The position numbers were made by a program, and so were the translations under genes. From NCBI RefSeq assembly GCF_002370355.1, contig NZ_AP017929.1:1240001-1304000 (forward strand): a DNA stretch of 64,000 nucleotides. The letters are read 5' to 3'. This DNA is from Latilactobacillus sakei subsp. sakei DSM 20017 = JCM 1157 (GTDB taxonomy: Bacteria > Bacillota > Bacilli > Lactobacillales > Lactobacillaceae). Under the pieces are notes generated by a model. It was not told where the DNA came from, ran no database searches, and saw only the letters and a program-made list of their open reading frames with translations. Shown here piece by piece: positions 52,171 through 64,000 of this stretch (within the stretch, counting starts at the first letter, position 1; each line of letters starts with the position of its first letter).

Positions 52171-52764
52171 ATGGCGCAATTATTTTTTCGATATGGTGCA
52201 ATGAACAGTGGTAAATCAATTGAAATTCTAAAAGTTGCTCATAATTATGAAGAACAGAATAAATCAGTGATTATCTTAACCAGTGGGATTGATAATCGTG
52301 ACGGCGTGGGAATCGTTTCAAGTCGAATTGGTTTGAAACGCGAAGCAACACCAATTTTTTCGGACACGAATATTTACGAATTGGTTGAAGCAACTAATCC
52401 AGATGCCGCTTGTGTTTTAATTGATGAATCACAATTTTTAGAACGGCACCATGTTATCGAAGCTGCCAAAGTCGTTGATGATTTGAATATCCCGGTGATG
52501 GCGTTTGGTCTTAAAAATGATTTTAAGAATGAATTATTTGAAGGCTCGAAATACCTCTTATTGTTTGCCAATAAGATAGAAGAAATGAAGACCATTTGTT
52601 GGTTCTGCCGCAAAAAGGCGATTATGAACTTGCGAATGAATAACGGCTTGCCTGTTTATACAGGTGAACAGATTCAAATCGGTGGCAATGAAGCTTACTA
52701 TCCAGTATGCCGGAAGCACTATTTTAACCCACCAATACAAGAAGAGATTGAAAAGGAAGGCTAA
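52171..52764 (+). CDS. tdk: Thymidine kinase
   Basis: Product is 197 aa, type II TK. P-loop GAMNSGKS (9-16), catalytic Glu in LIDESQF near 84-88, zinc ligands CWFC near 146-149 and CRKHY near 183. Phosphorylates thymidine in salvage. ATG at 52171; a TTG two codons earlier is less likely. Starts a run tdk-prfA-prmC-Sua5-glyA-upp, the common Firmicutes order. Confidence 0.95.
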
Positions 52765-52770
52765 TCATTC

Positions 52771-53868
52771 ATGGATAAAATGTTTGAACAACTCGATGGT
52801 TTATTAGACCGCTATGCAGAATTACAGGAATTAATGTCTGATCCAGAAGTGATTAATGAAACCAGTCGCTACATGGAACTTTCTAAGGAAGAAGCGGGCT
52901 TGCGCGAAATTGTGGGCAAGTATACGCGTTTGAAGGAAGTTTTAAGCGAAGTGACTGAAAATGAAGAACTTTTGCGAGAAACAACCGATTCTGAAATGAC
53001 AGAATTAGTTAAGGCTGATTTAGAAGAACTCCAAACTGAAAAAGCCCAATTAGAACAAGAAATTAAGATTTTAATGTTACCAACTGACCCTAACGATGAA
53101 AAAAATATCATCATGGAAATTCGGGGCGCTGCTGGTGGGGACGAAGCAAGTCTCTTTGCGGGTGACCTCCTCAACATGTACCAACGTTACGCTGAATCAC
53201 AAAACTGGCAAACAGAAATCATCGATGAAACGGCTACTGAAGTCGGCGGCTTCAAAGAAGTTGCGATGATGATTACCGGTAAGAATGTTTATTCTAAACT
53301 AAAATATGAAAATGGTGCACACCGTGTTCAACGGATCCCAAAGACGGAATCACAAGGCCGTGTTCATACGTCAACAGCAACCGTTGCTGTTATGCCTGAA
53401 TACGATGGTGTTGATGTCGAATTAGAAGCAAAAGATATTCGGGTTGATGTTTACCGTGCTTCTGGTGCTGGTGGTCAACATATTAATAAGACCTCTTCAG
53501 CTGTTCGGATGACCCATATTCCAACTGGGATTGTCGTTGCAATGCAAGATCAACGTTCACAACAACAAAACCGTGTTAAAGCAATGAAGATTTTACAAGC
53601 ACGTGTTTATGATTATTATGAATCACAAAACCAGAGTGAATATGACTCAAGTCGTAAATCAGCCGTTGGTTCTGGGGACCGTTCAGAACGAATCAGAACG
53701 TATAATTATCCACAAAACCGTGTGACTGATCATCGAATTGGTTTGACGCTCAATAAGTTAGATCGCATTATGAATGGTGAATTAGGCGACGTAATCGATG
53801 CCTTAATCCTCTTCGATCAAACAGAGAAATTGGAGCAATTACAAGATGGCACAGCTCACTTATCTTAA
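52771..53868 (+). CDS. prfA: Peptide chain release factor 1
   Basis: Product is 365 aa. Recognises UAA/UAG. Contains the catalytic GGQ loop GAGGQ (Gln236) and the region [20 protein letters not shown] where RF1 carries its codon-recognition residues. Methylated at Gln236 by PrmC, encoded next. ATG at 52771 or 52780; the second is 3 codons inside. Confidence 0.97.
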   Translation: MDKMFEQLDGLLDRYAELQELMSDPEVINETSRYMELSKEEAGLREIVGKYTRLKEVLSEVTENEELLRETTDSEMTELVKADLEELQTEKAQLEQEIKILMLPTDPNDEKNIIMEIRGAAGGDEASLFAGDLLNMYQRYAESQNWQTEIIDETATEVGGFKEVAMMITGKNVYSKLKYENGAHRVQRIPKTESQGRVHTSTATVAVMPEYDGVDVELEAKDIRVDVYRASGAGGQHINKTSSAVRMTHIPTGIVVAMQDQRSQQQNRVKAMKILQARVYDYYESQNQSEYDSSRKSAVGSGDRSERIRTYNYPQNRVTDHRIGLTLNKLDRIMNGELGDVIDALILFDQTEKLEQLQDGTAHLS

Positions 53869-54715
53869 AGCCCTGAATTGGGCTTTTTTATTTTTAGAAG
53901 AACGCAATAAGGAACGTGAAGCAGCGCGTTTCCTATTATTAGGACGTCATCATTGGACGACCACTCAATTAGTATTGCATTACAGAGATGAAATGCCCGC
54001 AAACGAGTATGAACAATATCAAGCCGATTTGGCGGCATTTGCGGAGGACCAACCGGCACAATATATTTTAGGTTATGCCAATTTTTACGGACGTGATTTT
54101 AAGGTGACGCCCGCAACGCTTATTCCGCGACTTGAGACCGAGGAATTGGTAGAATGGGTATTGTCAGTAGCCCCTGTTAAGGATAGACCACTAAAAGTGC
54201 TAGATGTCGGGACCGGTTCTGGTGCCATTGCGATTACCTTGGCCTGTGAACGCCCTGATTGGCAAGTGGCTGCGGTTGATATTTCACCGGCAGCAATTGC
54301 CGTGGCTCAACAAAATGCCCAAACATTAGGTGCAAAGGTTGACTTCATCGAAGGTGATTTCTTGACGCCTGTTATGGGGCAACAATTTGACGTGATTGTT
54401 TCGAACCCGCCATATATTGCAGAAGACGAACGCTCTGTCATGGATGCTTCGGTACTTAAGCACGAACCGGATTTAGCGTTATTCGCGCCTAATAATGGGT
54501 TAGCCTTTTATGAACGCTTTGCGCAGGAAGTCCCCGCATTTTTAGAACCAGATGGCGCACTCTTTTTAGAGTTCGGTTATCAACAAAAAGAAGCGATTGT
54601 TCGGATTTTTGAACAAAAAGATCCTCTGTTTAGCTTAGAAGTACAAAAGGATATGGCAAATTGGTCTAGAATGATGCGTGTGAGTTACGATTTTAATCGG
54701 AATTTGTTATTATAG
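53846..54715 (+). CDS. prmC: Release factor glutamine N5-methyltransferase
   Basis: Product is 289 aa. SAM motif [13 protein letters not shown] near 118-130 and the glutamine-binding NPPY motif in [10 protein letters not shown] near 189. Methylates the GGQ glutamine of release factors. Overlaps prfA by 23 nt, ATG within its last codons, so expression is coupled to its substrate's gene. Confidence 0.96.
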   Translation: MAQLTYLKALNWAFLFLEERNKEREAARFLLLGRHHWTTTQLVLHYRDEMPANEYEQYQADLAAFAEDQPAQYILGYANFYGRDFKVTPATLIPRLETEELVEWVLSVAPVKDRPLKVLDVGTGSGAIAITLACERPDWQVAAVDISPAAIAVAQQNAQTLGAKVDFIEGDFLTPVMGQQFDVIVSNPPYIAEDERSVMDASVLKHEPDLALFAPNNGLAFYERFAQEVPAFLEPDGALFLEFGYQQKEAIVRIFEQKDPLFSLEVQKDMANWSRMMRVSYDFNRNLLL

Positions 54716-54744
54716 AATAAGATGTTGATTAAGGAAGGCATACA

Positions 54745-55773
54745 ATGGAAACAAAACGATACACAGTCAACCAAATTGAACAAGCAGCCGCTGCTTTAAA
54801 TGCGGGCGAATTAGTTTCTTTTCCAACCGAAACGGTTTATGGCTTAGGGGCAGATGCGACTAATCCAGCAGCCGTTAAGAAGGTCTACGCTGCCAAAGGA
54901 CGTCCTAGCGATAATCCATTGATTGTCCATGTTGCTTCGGTTGAAACGGTTGAACATTACGCAGTGACGTCAAACCCGGCTTTTGGGCAATTAGTCAAAG
55001 CTTTTTGGCCTGGTTCATTAACGATTATCTTGCCCTTGAAGCATGGGGCATTTGATGCCGTTGTGACGGGTGGTTTGAAAACCGCTGCTTTTAGAATGCC
55101 AGACAATCAAGTGACATTGTCATTGATTAAAGCCGCTGGGGTACCAATCGTTGGTCCATCAGCTAATACTTCTGGGAAACCAAGTCCAACGCTTGCTGAT
55201 CATGTATTACATGATTTGACAGGGAAGATTGCCGGCGTCATTGATGACGGGCCTACCGGTGTTGGCTTGGAATCAACGGTTATTGACTTAAGTGTCGCAA
55301 CCCCAGTTATTTTACGACCAGGCGTGGTAACACAAGAAGCTATTGAACGCGTCATTGGTCCAATTATGACCAATAAGCACAAAGTCGGAGCAGCAGAAAC
55401 ACCGAAAGCACCCGGGATGAAGTATAAGCATTATGCGCCTAACGCACAGGTTTATATTGTCGCTAATCCGGATGACTTTGATGCTGCGATTGACTGGGCT
55501 AGCCAACAAGCTGTCCCATTTGGTGTGATGGCCGTCGATACGATTTTGGAAAAGCAAGCAAAAGTCCGCTTCAAGGACCAATTCTCATTAGGTGAATCGG
55601 TTGTCACAGCGAGCCAGCATTTATTTGAAGGACTACGGTATTTTGATTTGAATCCGGAAGTTAAACTAATCCTTGTCCAAGGCTTTGCCAAGGAAGGTGT
55701 TGGTTTAGCGTATATGAACCGTCTCGAAAAATCAGCAGGGCAAAAGTATTTTAGCAAGCAACAAGCCGATTAA
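54745..55773 (+). CDS. tsaC: L-threonylcarbamoyladenylate synthase (Sua5/YwlC)
   Basis: Product is 342 aa, the long Sua5 form: YrdC domain (about 1-200, PTETVYGLGADATNPAAVKKVYAAKGRPSDNPL-type active-site region) plus a C-terminal Sua5 domain (about 215-342) joined by a linker containing KAPGMKYKHYAP. Makes the TC-AMP intermediate for t6A in tRNAs reading ANN codons. Also named ywlC or sua5. Confidence 0.94.
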   Translation: METKRYTVNQIEQAAAALNAGELVSFPTETVYGLGADATNPAAVKKVYAAKGRPSDNPLIVHVASVETVEHYAVTSNPAFGQLVKAFWPGSLTIILPLKHGAFDAVVTGGLKTAAFRMPDNQVTLSLIKAAGVPIVGPSANTSGKPSPTLADHVLHDLTGKIAGVIDDGPTGVGLESTVIDLSVATPVILRPGVVTQEAIERVIGPIMTNKHKVGAAETPKAPGMKYKHYAPNAQVYIVANPDDFDAAIDWASQQAVPFGVMAVDTILEKQAKVRFKDQFSLGESVVTASQHLFEGLRYFDLNPEVKLILVQGFAKEGVGLAYMNRLEKSAGQKYFSKQQAD

Positions 55774-55858
55774 TGGTTAAGTAATTGCCTAATGACCAGT
55801 GATCGTGAATTGCAAGTGAGCACTTTTGACCCAATAATCCCCCTAAGGAGTGTTGTGC

Positions 55859-57106
55859 ATGTTAGCTAAGACAGATCCAGTGATTAATGATTTAATTAAG
55901 CAAGAAGAAAATCGGCAACGTCATAATATTGAATTAATTGCGTCTGAAAATATTGTTTCGGGTGCTGTTCAAGAGGCACAGGGCAGTGTGCTAACGAATA
56001 AATATGCGGAAGGTTATCCCAACAAGCGGTTTTACGGTGGTTGCGAGTATATCGATCAAATCGAAACACTTGCAATTGAACGGGCTAAAGAATTATTTGG
56101 TGCCGATCACGTCAACGTCCAACCTCACTCTGGTTCACAAGCTAACATGGCGGTTTATCAAGCGCTATTAGAATCTGGCGATAAGATTCTAGGGATGAAT
56201 CTAACTGATGGCGGCCATTTAACGCATGGGTCACCGTTCAACTTTAGTGGCCAACTCTATGACTTTTATAGCTATGGCGTTGCTGATACCAACGAACAAT
56301 TGGATTATGCTAGCTTAGCTGCTAAGGCGCAAGAAGTGCATCCTAAGATGATTGTTGCTGGTGCTTCAGCTTATAGTCGCACAATTGATTTTCCGCGGTT
56401 ACGTGAAATTGCCGATCAGGTTGGTGCCTATTTGATGATTGACATGGCCCATATTGCCGGTTTAGTCGCAACGGGTGTTCATCCGAGTCCAGTGCCATAT
56501 GCCGATGTTGTCACAACGACCACTCATAAGACATTGCGGGGCCCGCGTGGTGGGATGATTCTTTGCAAAGCAGAATATGCTAAGGCAATTGACTCTGCCA
56601 TTTTCCCAGGGATTCAAGGTGGACCACTAGAACACGTGATTGCTGCTAAAGCAGTTGCATTTGGTGAAGCGCTCCAACCAGAATTTACAGCTTATACAAA
56701 ACAAATTGTTGCAAATGCGCAAGCAATGGCAGCTGTCTTTGACCAATCAGATTTAGTCCGGGTCGTTTCGGGGGGGACGGACAACCATTTGATGCTATTG
56801 GACTTGACCAATAGTGGCCTAAATGGAAAAGAACTGCAAAATCTATTGGATAGCGTGCATATTACGGTTAATAAAAATACAATTCCGTTTGAAAAATTAA
56901 GTCCGTTTAAGACAAGCGGGATTCGAATTGGCACACCGGCCATTACATCGCGTGGCTTTAAAGAAACGGATTGTGAACAAATTGCCAATTTAATTCTAGA
57001 AGTGATCGAAAAACATGATCAACTAGAAGCGATGACAGCAATTAGTGAAGCGGTCTTGAAATTAACCGACCAATTCCCAATCACACAAGCAAAGTTTTTA
57101 GATTAA
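55859..57106 (+). CDS. glyA: Serine hydroxymethyltransferase
   Basis: Product is 415 aa. PLP enzyme interconverting serine and glycine with tetrahydrofolate. PLP-lysine in [14 protein letters not shown] is Lys224. N-terminal [11 protein letters not shown] and KYAEGYP motifs present. ATG at 55859 follows AAGGAG; 3 upstream codons rejected. Confidence 0.97.
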   Translation: MLAKTDPVINDLIKQEENRQRHNIELIASENIVSGAVQEAQGSVLTNKYAEGYPNKRFYGGCEYIDQIETLAIERAKELFGADHVNVQPHSGSQANMAVYQALLESGDKILGMNLTDGGHLTHGSPFNFSGQLYDFYSYGVADTNEQLDYASLAAKAQEVHPKMIVAGASAYSRTIDFPRLREIADQVGAYLMIDMAHIAGLVATGVHPSPVPYADVVTTTTHKTLRGPRGGMILCKAEYAKAIDSAIFPGIQGGPLEHVIAAKAVAFGEALQPEFTAYTKQIVANAQAMAAVFDQSDLVRVVSGGTDNHLMLLDLTNSGLNGKELQNLLDSVHITVNKNTIPFEKLSPFKTSGIRIGTPAITSRGFKETDCEQIANLILEVIEKHDQLEAMTAISEAVLKLTDQFPITQAKFLD

Positions 57107-57175
57107 TTTAGGAATACCGCTAGTTTTTTACTGTGATATACGCTACAATAGTAAACAGAATTTTAAGCGGAAAGG

Positions 57176-57217
57176 AGAGTGGCTCAGAGGATGTTTTCTT
57201 TGGAGTCACTCTTTTTT
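57176..57217 (+). terminator. Terminator/attenuator between glyA and upp
   Basis: AGAGTGGCTC pairs with GAGTCACTCT (one G-U), followed by T6. A -10-like TACAAT at 57144-57149 lies upstream, so the hairpin would sit in the upp leader if that promoter is used; otherwise it is the glyA terminator. Confidence 0.75.
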
Positions 57218-57263
57218 GTTGAAATTCTTTCCATCAAATTGAATAGAATAGGGGCAAAAGGTA

Positions 57264-57893
57264 ATGGCAAAGTTCACAGTTTTAAATCATCCGTTAATTC
57301 AACACAAATTAACAATTATTCGTAACAAGAATACGGGGACTAAAGTGTTCCGTGAAGTGGCGAATGAAATTGCCGAATTAATGGTTTACGAAATTACGCG
57401 CGATCTAGCAATGGAAGACGTTGAAGTTGAAACACCAATGGGCCCAGCTATTGAAAAGCAACTGAGCGGTAAAAAATTAGCAGTTGTCCCAATTTTACGT
57501 GCCGGTTTAGGCATGGTCGACGGCGTTTTAGAATTGATTCCAGCTGCTAAGGTCGGTCATATCGGAATGTATCGTGATGAAAAGACGCTTCAACCACACG
57601 AATATTTCGTTAAATTACCAACAGATATTGACCAACGTCAATTATTCATCGTTGATCCAATGTTGGCAACTGGTGGTTCTGCTATTATGGCAATTGATGC
57701 CCTTAAAAAACGTGGCGCAACATCAATGCGTTTAGTTGTTTTAGTAGCAGCACCTGAAGGCGTTAAAGCTGTGCAAGAAGCACATCCAGATGTTGATATT
57801 TATGCAGCTGGTTTAGATGATGGATTGAATGAAGAAGGCTACATTTATCCTGGTTTGGGCGATGCCGGTGATCGCTTATTCGGGACTAAATAA
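57264..57893 (+). CDS. upp: Uracil phosphoribosyltransferase
   Basis: Product is 209 aa. PRPP loop [13 protein letters not shown] near 129-141 and uracil-site region near the C-terminus ([22 protein letters not shown]). Converts uracil and PRPP to UMP. Weak ribosome site (AAAAGG close to the ATG). Precedes the ATP operon as in many Firmicutes. Confidence 0.97.
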   Translation: MAKFTVLNHPLIQHKLTIIRNKNTGTKVFREVANEIAELMVYEITRDLAMEDVEVETPMGPAIEKQLSGKKLAVVPILRAGLGMVDGVLELIPAAKVGHIGMYRDEKTLQPHEYFVKLPTDIDQRQLFIVDPMLATGGSAIMAIDALKKRGATSMRLVVLVAAPEGVKAVQEAHPDVDIYAAGLDDGLNEEGYIYPGLGDAGDRLFGTK

Positions 57894-57914
57894 TTAATGC
57901 ACATATAATAGGAG

Positions 57915-57943
57915 GCGTTCGGCGATTTGGCGGACGCTTTTTT
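57915..57943 (+). terminator. upp terminator
   Basis: GCGTTCG ... CGGACGC followed by T6, with one internal mismatch. Confidence 0.85.
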
Positions 57944-58035
57944 GATACCCAACGTTACATTTTGAACATGCTAACGCTTTATTTAACGCTTAACCGACTC
58001 AACAAAAAATAATTACAAATTAATCACTAATTACT

Positions 58036-58064
58036 TTGTACTTTCAAATTAATGGTGGTATTAT
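58036..58064 (+). promoter_or_regulatory. Candidate atp operon promoter
   Basis: TTGTAC (58036-58041), 17-bp spacer, TATTAT (58059-58064), leaving a leader of about 130 nt. No atpI frame was seen in the 308-bp gap. Confidence 0.65.
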
Positions 58065-58201
58065 CTTAATTGTGTTGCGGTAATAATTTATGCGTCTCTT
58101 TACATAAATGTTACTGTTTTTTAGGTTAATTGGTTGTACGTAGTTGTTAATCGGAAAACTCGCGTTAACTATTAAATAAGCCTAGGGAAGGAGGGAATCT
58201 T

Positions 58202-58915
58202 GTGGGTGATAAATATCCCATTATTAGCATTTTGGGAATTCGTTTTAATTTAGCGAACTGCCTTTCGGTATTATTAAGTGCAGCAATTGTTTTCGCGCTC
58301 GTCTTCTTCTTATCAAGAAAGATTGCGTTGAAACCAACCAAGCGGCAGAACGTCCTGGAATGGATGATCGATTTTACTAATGGTATCGTTAAGAGTGCTA
58401 TGCCGGGCGAAGAAGGGAAGCAATTCTACCTATTTGCCTTTGTTATGTTTCTTTTCGTATTCATTAGTAATCAGTTCGGTTTGATTTTCCAGATGAAGGT
58501 GGACGAAGTGGTTTGGCTGAAGAGTCCAACTGCGGATCCGATTATTACAATGTCCTTAGCGATGATTGTATTAGTCCTTTCGCATTATTTCAGTATTGAA
58601 CGACTAGGATTTGGTAATTATTTGAAGAGTTATATTAAACCAGTAGGATTTTTCTTACCGATTAATATCATCGAACAATTTACCAATTTCTTGACGCTGT
58701 CATTGCGTTTGTATGGGAACATTTTTGCCGGGGAAGTTTTATTGAATCTTTTAGTTAAGATGGCTTTCTCGCATGGCCCAGCCACAATGCTTGTCACAGC
58801 ACCAATTCAAATGGTATGGCAAGGCTTCTCCGTCTTTATCGGATCAATTCAAGCCTTTGTATTTGTAACATTATCAATGGTCTACATTTCAGAGAAAGTC
58901 GAAATGGAAGACTAA
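58202..58915 (+). CDS. atpB: F-type ATP synthase subunit a
   Basis: Product is 237 aa membrane subunit forming the proton half-channels. Conserved helix LTLSLRLYGNIFAGEV carries the essential arginine. GTG start after GGAAGGAGGG. First gene of the operon in this window. Confidence 0.97.
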   Translation: MGDKYPIISILGIRFNLANCLSVLLSAAIVFALVFFLSRKIALKPTKRQNVLEWMIDFTNGIVKSAMPGEEGKQFYLFAFVMFLFVFISNQFGLIFQMKVDEVVWLKSPTADPIITMSLAMIVLVLSHYFSIERLGFGNYLKSYIKPVGFFLPINIIEQFTNFLTLSLRLYGNIFAGEVLLNLLVKMAFSHGPATMLVTAPIQMVWQGFSVFIGSIQAFVFVTLSMVYISEKVEMED

Positions 58916-58933
58916 AATCAGGAGGAAAAAAAT

Positions 58934-59146
58934 ATGAACTTTTTAGCAGCAGCTATCGCAGCAGGACTTGCAGCATTCGCAGCATCATACGGTAATGGTA
59001 AGGTAATTTCTAAGACAATCGAAAGTATGGCACGCCAACCAGAATTGTCAGCACAATTAAGATCAACAATGTTTATCGGTGTTGGTTTAATTGAAGCTGT
59101 TCCAATTTTATCAATCGTCGTTTCTTTCTTGATCTTATTTAGTTAA
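58934..59146 (+). CDS. atpE: F-type ATP synthase subunit c
   Basis: Product is 70 aa hairpin proteolipid. Proton-binding Glu54 in [11 protein letters not shown]; polar loop RQPE (34-37). Preceding glycine-rich helix [20 protein letters not shown] ribosome site fits its high stoichiometry. Confidence 0.98.
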   Translation: MNFLAAAIAAGLAAFAASYGNGKVISKTIESMARQPELSAQLRSTMFIGVGLIEAVPILSIVVSFLILFS

Positions 59147-59208
59147 TCCGAGTGAACAACGTTTCACTTTAAAAATTAGACAGTAAGTCAAGGAAGGAGT
59201 GTCAATAG

Positions 59209-59730
59209 ATGTTTAGTAATTTAATCGTTGGTGCTTCTGCATCTTACCTTGGAGATTCACTATTTGTACTTGTTGTCTTCATCATCTTAGTCGCTTTAGT
59301 GGGTAAATTTGCTTTCGGACCTGTTTCAAAAATGATGCAGGAACGTTCAAATAAAATCACAAATGATTTAGATAGCGCCGCTCAATCACGCGAAGATGCT
59401 GCCAAATTGGCCGCACAACGTGCAACAGAGTTGAAGAGCTCTAAATCAGAAGCCGTTGAGATTGTTAACACAGCTAAACAAAACGGTGAAAAACAACGCG
59501 AAGGTATGGTTACCCTCGCTCAAGAAGAAGTCCAAACTTTAAAACAAAATGCTAAAAAAGACATCGAACAATCTCGTTTAGATGCGTTAAACAGTGCGAG
59601 AGATGATGTTGCTCAATTATCTATTGAAATTGCTTCTAAACTCATTAAGAAAGAATTGTCAGTCACTGATCAAAAGTCATTGATCAATTCCTATATTGAA
59701 GGGTTGGACAAGCAAAATGAAACTAGATAA
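59209..59730 (+). CDS. atpF: F-type ATP synthase subunit b
   Basis: Product is 173 aa. One N-terminal membrane helix ([20 protein letters not shown], about 17-37), then a long charged coiled coil forming the peripheral stalk. Preceded by AAGGAGTG. Overlaps atpH by 14 nt. Confidence 0.97.
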
Positions 59731-60259
59731 GTATGCAGTCGGACAACGCTATGCAAAGGCCTTATTTTCCCTTGCAGAACAAGAGCAACAATTTGAAAGT
59801 ATCCATGATGAGATACAAGCACTCGAGACCATTTTCAATGACAATCCAAAATTAGGCACAGTTTTAACAGATACAACCTTATCTGGGTTGAAACAGCGTA
59901 ACTTATTAGAATCGTTGAGTAATGATTTTAGTACTTTAATGCAACACTTTTTGAGCTTAGTTTTTGACTATCAAAGAATGGCTGAAATGCCTTATATTAT
60001 CGCAGCTTATGAAGATCTTTACGATCAACATAAGGGGATTGCACACGCTAAGGTGACTTCAGCAGTTGCTTTAGACGATGATCAATTAGCTAAGATCAGT
60101 CAATCTTTCGCTAAACGCGAAGGTTTAAACGAAGTGTTAATCGAAAGTGTCGTTGATCCAGATATTATTGGTGGTATCGTGCTTGAATCGAACCATAAGG
60201 TAATCGATGGAAGTGTCAAACACGGCTTAGACCAAATTAAGTCGTTATTATTGAAATAG
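59717..60259 (+). CDS. atpH: F-type ATP synthase subunit delta
   Basis: Product is 180 aa, soluble stalk subunit. Starts [21 protein letters not shown]-terminal signature [12 protein letters not shown]. The first ATG of the frame (59717) lies inside atpF; earlier in-frame codons are part of atpF. Confidence 0.96.
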
Positions 60260-61822
<1,563 letters not shown>

Positions 61823-61834
61823 GGGGTGAATTAA

Positions 61835-64000
<2,166 letters not shown>

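Overview
The window is a low-GC Gram-positive chromosome segment whose gene content points to Lactobacillaceae. It has pyruvate oxidase, an N-deoxyribosyltransferase, an aggregation-promoting-factor-like LysM protein pair, MurT/GatD, CcpA (cre)-type sites and an F-type ATPase operon. The combination of CcpN/PDRP beside pyruvate phosphate dikinase with a trehalose PTS resembles the Latilactobacillus sakei/curvatus group. That species call is an inference from gene content, not the result of a search. No rRNA, insertion sequence, prophage or CRISPR array was seen. The window opens inside one gene and closes inside atpD.

Layout. 0-6.4 kb: a partial gene, then treR divergent from a trehalose operon (PTS IIBC, phosphotrehalase, IIA) that continues into a ChbG/YdjC-type deacetylase and an SGNH esterase. 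6.4-10 kb: two VIT1/CCC1 paralogues on the minus strand, divergent from a MerR-controlled operon (SDR, MerR, cupin, CMD). 10-16.1 kb: pnuC, pyruvate oxidase, and a TrpXYZ-like ABC transporter operon preceded by a 370-nt leader. That leader has its own promoter, a 16-codon leader peptide with one Trp codon and two terminators whose arms can re-pair; it is the most striking signal in the window. 16.2-25.6 kb: pgi, small secreted or membrane protein genes (including a C39-type peptidase gene with a frameshift in an A7 run), usp, two surface proteins, glpF, a GH1 enzyme and a nucleoside deoxyribosyltransferase.

25.6-33.2 kb: kup, then two almost identical LysM/Apf-like genes 4.2 kb apart. They bracket a LexA-boxed operon (two unknown small proteins, a Y-family polymerase, a YolD-like protein), tRNA-Gln(CUG) and tRNA-Glu(CUC). 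33.3-37.8 kb: a flavin reductase with a membrane tail, mgsA, membrane proteins, a cold-shock gene and a K+ channel. 38-45.5 kb: TetR plus a heterodimeric ABC exporter, a serine hydrolase, manA and an HD hydrolase. 45.6-49.8 kb: ccpN and a PPDK regulatory kinase divergent from ppdK. 49.9-57.9 kb: murT-gatD, then tdk, prfA, prmC, a Sua5/YwlC gene, glyA and upp. 57.9-64 kb: atpB-E-F-H-A-G-D (atpD runs off the end).

Several control circuits can be read directly from the DNA: a TreR-type operator plus cre before the tre operon; a 19-bp-spacer MerR promoter with a dyad; a LexA box inside a near-consensus promoter; a TetR dyad over its own start site; repeated TAGCGTKAC elements in the facing ccpN and ppdK promoters; and cre before pox and the GH1 gene. 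Most transcription units end in clear hairpin/T-tract terminators. Start codons were adjusted by Shine-Dalgarno position where the longest open frame was clearly too long.
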